Assembly: GCF_024347535.1 (NCBI RefSeq)
Contig: NZ_AP025497.1
Span: 1,736,001 to 1,800,000 of the forward strand
Origin: Vibrio kanaloae
GTDB lineage: Bacteria; Pseudomonadota; Gammaproteobacteria; Enterobacterales; Vibrionaceae
Reading direction: 5' to 3'
Length of the DNA stretch: 64,000 nucleotides
A program made the position numbers and the translations under genes. The notes below the pieces were generated by a model. That model was not told the DNA's origin. It did not search any database and was given only the letters and a program-made list of their open reading frames with translations. Below, in pieces: positions 59,201 through 64,000 of this stretch (position 1 is its first letter; every line of letters begins with the position of its first letter).

Positions 59201-62200
59201 ACCACATCATCACTTTGATTGGTGAAGGTGATCGTCTCGGTTTGACTTACCGCACTGCCACTTGGGGCAGAGCCATCCGTCAGGTTTGTTTCAGATAAGC
59301 TAACCGTTGGAATAACATCAATAGTTGGAATAGCACCATCGGTGATCGTTAACGTAACGGTTGAAGTGACTGAGTCTTTGTCGAAATCGCTTGAGGTCAC
59401 CACTATCGACTTAACTATGTCGCCGGCCGTATGGTCAAGATCTCGATTAGGCTCAAAGCGAACTTCACCTTCGAGGGTAATGTACAATTTACCTTCCGCG
59501 AAAATAAACTGCTGTTCGTCTGAAATATTTTGATCGAGGGTCTTTACGACGCCATCATAAGTGAACTGAGTGATGGTCGCGCCGTCAGCACTTTGGTCTG
59601 GCATGACATCAAAAGTGGCCGTGGTCGGTGTACCAGCCGCTAAATCAGCGACGGTCGGCTCGGTAATATTGATCGCACCATCTTGCATGATTTGAACATC
59701 ATCACCAATGGTTACATTGAGTTGAGACACTAAAGAATCATCGCCATCGCTGTCTACCGCATAGACCGGAAGATCAAAGCTCAGATCATTGTTCGCTAGG
59801 CCATCTGCATGGTCTAACGCTTCCAATAAAGTAAAGGTGTATTCACCAAGAGTCGTGGTCGAGAAGCTAACCGTGAATACTGGAATTTCAGTGTTTGAAC
59901 CATCAGTAATAAAGCCGATATAAGTACCCGGATTCGCTGAATCTTCTTTTATCTCGACCGCAAACCCATTCGATTTCAGTGCACCACCGACATTAAACTC
60001 AGTTGGTTCAATGCGGAAACTCGTCACATCATCACTTTGGTTAGTGAAAGTAATCGTCTCGGTTTGACTTACTGCGCTACCGCTCGGGTTAGAGCCATCG
60101 CTAAGGTTAGTTTCAGATAGAGTAACGCTTGGCACGGCATCGATGGTTGGGATATCACCATCGGTAATCGTCAGCGTAACCGTTGCTGTCACTGGATCGT
60201 TATCGAAGTCACTTGAAGTCACCACAATCGACTTCACGATGTCTTCGCTCGTTGTGTGGTCTAAATTACGATTTGGCTCAAAACGCACGTCACCTTGAAG
60301 AGTGATGAATAACTCTCCTTCCGTAAAGCTGAACTTTTGCTCGCCATTGTCAGCTTGATCAAGTGTTCGAAGTTGACCATCGTAGGTGAACTGAGTGATT
60401 GTCGCGCCGTCAGCACTTTGCGTTGGCATCACATCGATGGTATTGGTCGTTACAGTGCCACCAGCCAAATCAGCAACATTCGGTTCAACGATATCTAATG
60501 TGCCGTTTTGCATGATTTGAACATCATCACCGATAGTCACATTGAGTTGAGACACCAACGAATCATCACCATCTTTATCAACAGCGTAAACCGGCAGGTC
60601 AAAGCTTAGGTTATTATTTCCTAGCCCATCAACGTGATCTAACGCTTCCAACAGTGTGAAGGTGTATTGACCGATATTGGTATCCGAAAAACTAATCGTG
60701 AACACGTTCGTTTCAACATTAGGCGCCGTCGTCACAAAGCCGATGTAGCCACCCGGCGTACTTGGGTCGACTTTCAACTCAACCGTCAGTCCATTCGATT
60801 TTAGAAGGCCACCAATATTGAACTCAGTAGGTTCAATACGGAAACTCGTCACATCATCACTTTGATTGGTGAAGGTAATCGTCTCAGTTTGACTGACCGC
60901 ACTGCCACTTGGAGCAGAGCCATCACTCAGGTTGCTTTCAGATAACGTAACACTTGGTACATTATCAATCGTTGGAATATCGCCATCGGTAATGGTCAGC
61001 GTAACCGTTGAAGAAACAAGATCGTTATCAGAATCGCTTGAAGTCACCACTATTGATTTAACAATGTCTCCACCAGTGTGGTCAAGATTGCGATTAGACT
61101 CGAAACGCACGTCGCCTTGTAGGGTGATATACAGCGAACCCTCAGCAACATCAAACTTCTGTTCACCCGTATCGCTTTGGTCAAGTGTTAGTACCGCTCC
61201 ACCATCGTAGGTAAACTGAGTAATGGTCGTTCCATCAGCGCCTTCTTCATCAAGAACATTAACCGTTGTCGTGGTCGGCGTAGCTGCCGCTAAATCCGAG
61301 ACCGTTGGCTCTTCAATATTGAGTGAGCTATTGACCATCACTTGAACGTCATCGGTGATCGTCACCGCCAACGGAGACATCAGAGAGTCGTCACCGTCGC
61401 TATCGACGGCATAAACTGGCAAGTTAAATGTTAGGTCGTTATTGCCTTGAATCGGCGTGTGGTCAATCGCTTCGAGAAGCGTAAAGGTGTATTCACCCAA
61501 ATTGGTACTGCTGAAATCAAGAGTGAAAACGGTAGTTTCAGTATTCGAAATATCAGTCGTGAAACCGATATAATTACCCGACCCCGCAGGTTCTTCCCTA
61601 AGCTCGATAACCAGACCATCGGACGTAAGAGAATCGCCAACGTTAAATTCACTAGGCTCTAAACGGAATTTCTCAACATCGTCACTTTGGTTGGTGAAAG
61701 TGATCGTCTCGGTTTGACTAACCGCGCTACCACTCGGGTTCGAACCATCACTCAGATTCGTTTCAGATAAGCTAACCGTTGGAATAACATCAATGGTTGG
61801 GATATCGCCATCGGTGATCGTCAATGTAACCGTTGAAGTCACCGAATCTTTATCGAAGCCGCTTGAGGTCACCACAATCGACTTCACGATATCTTCGCTC
61901 GTGGTATGGTCGAGATCGCGGTTGGGCTCGAAACGCATTTCGCCTTCAAGGGTGATGAACAAGCTACCTTCCGCGAAGTTAAATTGCTGCTCGCCTGAAA
62001 TGCTTTGATCGAGTGTGTTTACGACACCGTCATAAGTGAACTGAGTGATGGTCGCACCATCTGCACTTTGATCAGGCATTACATCAATGGTGTTGGTCGT
62101 TACAGTGCCAGCAGCCAAATCTGCGACGGTTGGCTCGATGATATCTAACGTGCCGTCTTGCATGATTTGAACGTCATCACCAATAGTTACATTAAGCTGC

Positions 62201-64000
62201 GATACCAATGAGTCATCGCCATCGCTGTCTACCGCATAAACAGGAAGTTCAAAGCTTAGATCGTTTTTATCTAGGCCATCCACATGGTCTAGCGCTTCAA
62301 GTAAGGTAAAAGTGTATTCACCTAATGTAGTAGCAGAGAAACTAATGGTGAACACTGGGATTTCAGAGCCAGAACCGTTGGTAATAAAACCGATGTAAGT
62401 GCCTGGGTTAGCAGAGTCTTCTTTTATCTCGACCGCAAACCCATTCGATTCCAGTGTCCCACCGACATTGAATTCAGTTGGTTCAATACGAAATTTAGCA
62501 ACATCGTCACTACCAGCAGTAAAGGTAATCGTATCGGTTTGGCTCACCGCACTTCCGCTTGGAGAAGATCCATCAGCAAGATTTGTTTCTGAGAGAGTAA
62601 CAGGCGGGATCAAATCAATGATTGGATCTTGGCCGTCAGTGATACTTAGCTCAAGCGTTGAAGTGTCAGTGTCGCCATCACCATCTTCAGCTAAAAATGA
62701 GAACTGTTTTACAATGGTTTCACTGTTTGTGTGGTCAATATCGCGCGCAACTTCAAAACTAAAATCGCCATTTAGTGAGATGGTTACGACACCCTCAGTA
62801 AAACTGAATGTTTGAGCAGCATCTGGCAGCAAGCTCTGATCTAGTGAGTAATCAACACCATCATAGTTAAAAGATTGAATTGTTGAGCCATCAGCGCCTT
62901 CAAAATTAAATAGGTTGTACGAAACAACCGTATCACCAGTCAACGTTGGTTCATCGACAGAGACAACATTATCCACTAATTCAACAACATCATCTTTTAC
63001 ATTAACGAGAATTTCTGCGGCTTCTGGTGTACTCGAACCGCCAGATAGTGCAGAACGATCCCCATCCGCATCTACCGCATAAATTGGCAGTGCAAAAGTT
63101 AATAACGCATCTTCAGCGCCTTGATGAGACAGTTCTTCATAGAGGTTAAATTCATAGTTACTCAATGATGGGCTATCAATTTTTACGTCAAAGACCGTAA
63201 TTCTTGTGCCGTTTACCTCAACATAGCCTTCATAAGTACGTACGCCATTAGTTTCATCAACCAATTCGAGTAACACAACCTCACCGTTAGATATCAGTGT
63301 GCCACTAGTATTAAACTCTGCAGGTTCAAGTTCATGATGATCGATAATGTCACTATCAAAAGTCTTTGAGGTAACACTGCCACTGCCTGATACTGTCGCT
63401 GTTCCCTCCTGAGAACCGCCAACAATACCAGCTTCATCAACATCGATACTGTCGACATTGGTAATAACTGGTTTAGCACCATCTGAAATAGCGAGGTTGA
63501 TGGTATTGGTTACCACATCTTGGTCAAAATCAGTAACCGTGATTGGCAAAGAGAAAGACAGCGAATCAGTACCAACTTGCTCTATCGGTCTCAATTGCTC
63601 AAATCGATAGGTACCGTCAGTATCTAAGCTAACGGTTAAAATAACGTCACTGCTACCTTGAATTGACAGCGTGATGGTACTGCCATCAGCAGACAACGAT
63701 GCAACGGTCGCCTGATTATCGCTGAGCCACCCATCAAACTGGTCCAGTGCACTTGAATCAAATACGACTGATTGAAGATTATCACTGCCAATATTGGAGA
63801 ATGTCCCTTCGATTGGAGCATTGCTTGTTTCTACGTTATTGATATTGACACTTTCAGCAGACGGATCGACCCCATCAACCACGGCAACTTGCGCATTGAT
63901 TGGTGTTGCTAATGGGTTTCCGGCGGTGTCTTCACCTTGAATATCAAAAGTGATGTTAATTTGATCGCCTGTATAGGAAACCTGACCACCGCCAATAGAA
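47290..64000 (-). CDS. Giant T1SS/RTX repeat adhesin (C-terminal part, 5' end beyond window)
   Basis: The frame is open from the window edge to the stop at 47290, so at least about 5,570 residues are present and the N-terminus, which usually holds a membrane-retention module in LapA/BapA-type adhesins, is missing. From N to C: about nine units of 270-275 residues (62.65 to 55.6 kb), each with a T1SS-143-type domain, TLLEALDH and YAVDSDGDDS; divergent relatives of the unit (55.6-54.3 kb, and one at about 63.4 kb); a long stretch of cadherin/VCBS-like domains with NED and EDT motifs (54.3-47.9 kb); RTX nonapeptides (about 47.64-47.74 kb); and a VCA0849-type secretion end. It would be exported by a type I system and bind surfaces or cells. 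No T1SS gene is in the window. Confidence 0.93.
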   Translation of the reverse strand, partial: SIGGGQVSYTGDQINITFDIQGEDTAGNPLATPINAQVAVVDGVDPSAESVNINNVETSNAPIEGTFSNIGSDNLQSVVFDSSALDQFDGWLSDNQATVASLSADGSTITLSIQGSSDVILTVSLDTDGTYRFEQLRPIEQVGTDSLSFSLPITVTDFDQDVVTNTINLAISDGAKPVITNVDSIDVDEAGIVGGSQEGTATVSGSGSVTSKTFDSDIIDHHELEPAEFNTSGTLISNGEVVLLELVDETNGVRTYEGYVEVNGTRITVFDVKIDSPSLSNYEFNLYEELSHQGAEDALLTFALPIYAVDADGDRSALSGGSSTPEAAEILVNVKDDVVELVDNVVSVDEPTLTGDTVVSYNLFNFEGADGSTIQSFNYDGVDYSLDQSLLPDAAQTFSFTEGVVTISLNGDFSFEVARDIDHTNSETIVKQFSFLAEDGDGDTDTSTLELSITDGQDPIIDLIPPVTLSETNLADGSSPSGSAVSQTDTITFTAGSDDVAKFRIEPTEFNVGGTLESNGFAVEIKEDSANPGTYIGFITNGSGSEIPVFTISFSATTLGEYTFTLLEALDHVDGLDKNDLSFELPVYAVDSDGDDSLVSQLNVTIGDDVQIMQDGTLDIIEPTVADLAAGTVTTNTIDVMPDQSADGATITQFTYDGVVNTLDQSISGEQQFNFAEGSLFITLEGEMRFEPNRDLDHTTSEDIVKSIVVTSSGFDKDSVTSTVTLTITDGDIPTIDVIPTVSLSETNLSDGSNPSGSAVSQTETITFTNQSDDVEKFRLEPSEFNVGDSLTSDGLVIELREEPAGSGNYIGFTTDISNTETTVFTLDFSSTNLGEYTFTLLEAIDHTPIQGNNDLTFNLPVYAVDSDGDDSLMSPLAVTITDDVQVMVNSSLNIEEPTVSDLAAATPTTTTVNVLDEEGADGTTITQFTYDGGAVLTLDQSDTGEQKFDVAEGSLYITLQGDVRFESNRNLDHTGGDIVKSIVVTSSDSDNDLVSSTVTLTITDGDIPTIDNVPSVTLSESNLSDGSAPSGSAVSQTETITFTNQSDDVTSFRIEPTEFNIGGLLKSNGLTVELKVDPSTPGGYIGFVTTAPNVETNVFTISFSDTNIGQYTFTLLEALDHVDGLGNNNLSFDLPVYAVDKDGDDSLVSQLNVTIGDDVQIMQNGTLDIVEPNVADLAGGTVTTNTIDVMPTQSADGATITQFTYDGQLRTLDQADNGEQKFSFTEGELFITLQGDVRFEPNRNLDHTTSEDIVKSIVVTSSDFDNDPVTATVTLTITDGDIPTIDAVPSVTLSETNLSDGSNPSGSAVSQTETITFTNQSDDVTSFRIEPTEFNVGGALKSNGFAVEIKEDSANPGTYIGFITDGSNTEIPVFTVSFSTTTLGEYTFTLLEALDHADGLANNDLSFDLPVYAVDSDGDDSLVSQLNVTIGDDVQIMQDGAINITEPTVADLAAGTPTTATFDVMPDQSADGATITQFTYDGVVKTLDQNISDEQQFIFAEGKLYITLEGEVRFEPNRDLDHTAGDIVKSIVVTSSDFDKDSVTSTVTLTITDGAIPTIDVIPTVSLSETNLTDGSAPSGSAVSQTETITFTNQSDDVVRFRLEPTEFNTNDALTSNGLAVELREDPQGSGNYIGFTTSSSNAVTTVFTLSFSGTTLGEYTFTLIEALDHQDARGNNDLSFDLPVYAVDSDGDDSLVSQLGVTIGDDVQLMQGGTITSREPAGAVETSNTLDVMPNQSADGAKITSFVFDGNSAESLDLNVNGEQEFVFTEGSVFITTEGEIRFEPVRNQDHTSGDITKTIVVTSTDLDGDIVSSTVTLKITDGDLPTIDLVPGITLSEVDLADGSSPTGNPVTMTQVITYTEGSDDVSHFRIDPAQFNTSGALKSNGLEVEIKEQPANSGNYIGFVKDGSNVETNVFTISFSTTNLGQYTFTLLEALDHADGLQNNTLSFDIPVLAVDTDGDDSAMSPMTVVITDDVQGVQDGVLSITEPSLADIAAGSPTTPTIDVMPTQSADGAKVTQFIYDGGTAVTLDPTVSTEQVFTVTDGLLYITIEGEVRFEPSRNLDHSSGDIVRTIVVTTSDFDNDTDTADVTLTIKDGIDPVIDVVPDINLSEVGLADGSMPSGSAVSSTQTITYTVGSDDLSHFRIATNEFNPGDLLKSNGLVVQLKEDPSSPGDYIGYTDDGAGNVTDVFTISFDSVNKGLFTFTLIEALDHLDGDLNNSLNFNLPVYAVDTDGDDSVKRDVMVTIQDDIQQMQDGTLSITEPNSGTPTTATVDVMPTPSADGATITQFTFGGGSAITLDQTNNGEQEFTFTEGSLFVTLSGDVRFEPNRNLDHSAGDIVKSIVFTSSDFDKDTFSSTVTLTIVDGDGPIINVVPSVSLSESLLADGSTPSGTPVSVTQTITSLASSDDIGKIVVEVGLFNTNGVLKSDGLELSLREEPAGSGDYIAFTTDGSGGEKIIFTLDFDDTNPSQYTFTLLERLDHVDGLGNNDLSFDLSVYAQDTDGDISASKPLSVIITDDVQLMQSGALSITEPSTGTPTTTTFDVMPAQSADGATITKFTYGSQPESSLVQSNTGEQKFVFAEGSLFITLEGDVRFEPNRNLDHSGGDIVKTITVTSEDKDGDIVTSTVTLTIADGAPPTIDTVPTVALEEANLIDGSSPGLPVSQTETITFTAGSDDVSHFRIDTTQFNTSGDLKADGLVVQLKEDPANSGNYIGFVESGGVQTDIFTITFSSLVLGEYTFTLLEELDHLPVQGNNDQIFTLPVIAVDKDNTDSAVKPLTVTITDDVPTITDTSVASTFVVDEDDLGTLAQATGSFVTTEGADQVEVYELRNISTLEATLSSGNEGIKITEITGAANTTTYQGATDPGGTPIFTLVLTDDGAYTFTLLGPLNHATTPSNLDTLTIPFDVVAVDGDGDDSNQYVLPIEVLDDAPVMSAPTGETVVDEDDLTGIGSDQSEDTIINGLFTVDEGADGVVKYELVDEDLVLTGLTSDGESLEWLAVSQSGTTFTYVAQTATSNEAVFEIIFDTSDNSYQFELFKPLKHPDGADENAVDLNFSVVAEDFDQDQSNAIDLKITVTDDVPLVTTQSITRIEGQGYGNSKVDMFANATDVGADGAVLSRIEGITSNGADIVFRTGNNGPYSSSFDLNSGSQQVRVYEQTDDGSGGIDTRELGRLRINSNGEVEFRATNYLDHDGDTIDFSINVIATDSDLDTSSTPLNITITDEESSAISLKVTTFEDAGRDSTIPYATGDAPSLENTQDNQSGLPDAPAQVALQVNLKDQDNNESIGQLTIQSGNHRGTFYYFDGVEYHKLVAEPNGDILFGPPQMQQSFAPSTNQPLDTIATIDNLFFVPDQNYGSNNNGVRINYELEIDNNGSLDHTVNSNFRIEIEAVADIATWDDANSTYQYQVNEDEDNVTLQLNAESQDNSRTETITYELEAIQGDGKFELLDQNGNLLTPVNGVYIIAAGDINSTVVNPIDNFSGQIEFKATAITEETLNPYDDSANGGLDKTTARSVEQNIIIDVTADADPGSFSVNRIRINEDNIDDPDYLGPLANKDAFTLDEVITMNGSVDTDGSEELFVRISNITEGAVLYFLGTTTPVPTITINGIDYQEVVYSDLANVEIVPTKHSNVDFTFDVTGVVKDTANLSTGAQVDEEILGTKTVNVEVKGVADIPYGGTSGTAWTAIPDTDPDPASGVQTTIQESQNGDSYAELDFTVLSGERRPDPAAVDQTPLPDDGSESITVILSGIPDGVILEDGDGTIIDLNFVGYETGPGGSPDLSKPIYEANITDAGKTSGIRIRPVDSSTENIHIQGKVIVTENDGHTLTFDQEVRVLVEPRIDTSATYSTVTNGDEDTAISIDWHPEGTDYIDDDEHFTSIVISAIPTDVESVVVNGDVTWVYDASAGTLTITPKSGQTAEEFTQIALNSNFIQITPEQDSSTDFTLNTVVMIEERDHEYVDATDPGQGIATATITGTIKVVVTPVVEPQDASNKLIVDDVLGTGALTTVVADANTGVLKFTTNSDNTSVTDEFVIRYQETDASSAIEEVDQLVIQLTNVDDSALSDAVLNQLLVIGAAYEGNGRWVVTNEDIFSISAPNGLVLPSGNSGAGGFNDIKMDIFSTVIDRGDGAEVESSTAARRDGEVTLSFPQVVAGSTKVAADIDITPDSVVDAIEDTQLDLGTALNGLITFSGEDDSTDQVTIIIDDSVTINPGAANEVTFPISLSGSSDLDFVNGKYVFQTTVDQGVSTDFSGLLLNLPADYSGDFRLPITIVTKDMLSGDEKTSVTDVVIKVAPDVEGNPDIDVTVVGSLDDSFNPVDTDGQSGQDTVGYEDTYIQLDFNSTISDQVSGVEGGQEEFTSVTLTLDDPSIGAFYDNTGTSLGTSVTFNQAEIAAGALDNVLFRAVTNYPTGNDVNQVQVNVSGTVTDTATYNDPASPVGTAVDTDSFNTSVSFDVVPVVDDVQVTGPGSNPDIIEITGNEDQLISLAGTGPVSIALTDLDGSEQFVSIKFTGVPDGFLMNADAGSGYTVKNNGNGEWSVKLPQALGLSFDLSELSILPPKNFSGTAEFGVEVFTQESLLGVPTAAANLPSFKLHVVPVGDDVDTNPTDSVVGNEGQNIDIEINATILDKELSATGSGTYTENAPETLRVEVAGVPQGASIYYPDGTTLGSYDPVTRIWTLDVAAQSLDKIVFNSGEHNSDTGNVLGINGPLQITVRSVDADADSTEYLGTPTSFDVDLVIDPINDQPIFVNVTNIETSEDISVAIDNFSIYDVDANFDNPDAPYVLTLQVDQTLPGAQGVFEFTSSPDVTFVLQPDGSLVITGKEADINTALTNGAVTFKPDPDQNYLNQSGLVTINATLDDGGNNGLIDAGDPSTAQTNQTTFTVKVTEVNDAPAATDVDLGSIAEEGQLVIVEGDLIAASSDLENHNLTVTGVTLTQGQGQLTRFENTGGADDPAITGPFWIFTAANDFNGDVKFGYSIIDDGTTNGVDDFLTDNAEISLVVTEVNDQPTASDIDLGTMLEEGQLIIKEGDLIAATSDPENDSITVTNLVLDEGQGQLQRFENVGGADDATITGPYWIYTAADEYNGNVKFTYTVEDDGTTNGINDFLTDTAEITAIVDGVNDTPVINGDSVTSMIDEDAGQLLSGINVSDPDYVDSYANDLMTVTLTVDYGTLNVSLPAMTTVVVNGNNTGTVILVGTLSDLNALIDTPTSPSGVYLDASLSPTNSIGLEVVAKDSGNPSGIAIEAAPVVYNIAVTPVANAPTLSIDTATNYVRNITASQSVSASGIPLVGIIAALTDITEELTLHISDVPAGAQITSAAGSVTDLGGGVWIATADAIESLQAVGLTQTPGNYTLKVEAVSEETDNNDTATSASIDLNLNIVSDAADINLASETDDVQLLAGTNTTDLIAGSGNDRLEGGSGDDTLIGGDGNDTLIGGGGSDILTGGNGMDSFVWLNIEDGVEDTITDFSLSEGDQIDLREVLPELKNTSPDMTALLQQIDAKVEGDDIELTIKSDNLGTTEQVIVVEDLAPQLTLGGTMPSDILDALVQQNVITHG
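47625..47742 (-). other. RTX calcium-binding nonapeptide block
   Basis: Near the adhesin's C-terminus: GSGNDRLEGGSGDDTLIGG, then GDGNDTLIGGGGSDILTGG, four to five GGxGxDxLx units that fold into a calcium-bound beta-roll, followed by MDSFVWL and the non-cleaved secretion signal. Confidence 0.95.
55600..62660 (-). repeat. About nine tandem 0.82-kb coding repeats in the adhesin
   Basis: Unit starts, marked by the L(S/E)E-x-x-L-x-DGS-x-P-(S)G motif, fall near 62590, 61760, 60930, 60100, 59280, 58460, 57640, 56820 and 56025, so the period is about 820-830 bases. Copies share long stretches of near-identical DNA (for example around 59950 and 62430), making recombination and copy-number change likely. 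Edges are approximate. Confidence 0.9.

Noticed and set aside
57593..62815. Several 60-140-codon plus-strand frames opposite the adhesin
   Set aside because: They recur once per repeat unit with Ser/Thr/Val-rich sequence, as expected from the antisense of a repeated gene.
47290..64000. The adhesin repeats as a possible CRISPR or mobile repeat array
   Set aside because: The repeats are long, in frame and coding, without spacers or transposase features.

Overview
The window looks like a chromosomal segment of a marine Vibrio, probably near the Splendidus clade. Many proteins have Vibrio-type features: a VF530-fold protein, a tandem glycine riboswitch before a Na+/alanine symporter, a DUF3103 secreted protein, a vibriolysin-type M4 protease and a T1SS-type giant adhesin. 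The species is inferred by eye; no search was run. Apart from AT-rich regulatory gaps, gene density is ordinary. I saw no rRNA, tRNA, insertion sequence, prophage or CRISPR array.

Layout. 1-10 kb: the 3' end of a TctA-type tricarboxylate carrier, a TauE/SafE exporter, a small membrane protein, a VF530-family DNA-binding protein, the oxidative pentose phosphate operon zwf-pgl-gnd (minus strand) and a CitA/DcuS-CitB/DcuR-type two-component pair. 10-16 kb: a small hypothetical gene, then a TolC / membrane-fusion / two ABC-2 permease operon with no ATPase gene. 16-21.6 kb: two AGCS sodium:amino-acid symporters, the second behind a tandem glycine riboswitch, with small membrane or coiled-coil proteins between them. 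21.9-25.2 kb: a ToxR/CadC-like membrane transcription factor, an overlapping small ToxS-like gene, and an aerolysin-family pore-forming toxin, bounded by terminators. 25-35 kb: a LysE exporter, an M32 carboxypeptidase, a DUF3455 / ECF sigma / RskA-like anti-sigma cluster, a DUF457 membrane protein, a second TauE/SafE exporter and the MesX-MesD folate-independent methionine synthase pair. 34.7-37 kb: DUF1801, YrhK-like, membrane and HAD phosphatase genes around a 9-bp tandem repeat. 37-41 kb: a secreted M4 metalloprotease with a PPC domain and a DUF3103 secreted protein. 41-47 kb: tryptophanase with a candidate Trp-rich leader peptide, two overlapping GTPase genes and a divergent MsrA. 47.3-64 kb: one reading frame on the minus strand, open to the window edge, encoding at least about 5,570 residues of a repeat-rich T1SS adhesin ending in RTX nonapeptides.

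How the genes may work together. The clearest unit of interest is the two-gene membrane regulator placed directly before the aerolysin gene, which suggests a dedicated ToxRS-style switch for a pore-forming toxin. Aerolysin, the M4 protease and the giant adhesin give the window a host-interaction flavour. The glycine riboswitch and the candidate Trp leader control amino-acid uptake and breakdown. zwf-pgl-gnd supplies NADPH, and MesX-MesD supplies methionine without methyl-folate. The ATPase-less efflux operon, the GTPase pair and the DUF3455/sigma/anti-sigma cluster are the least explained multi-gene units.
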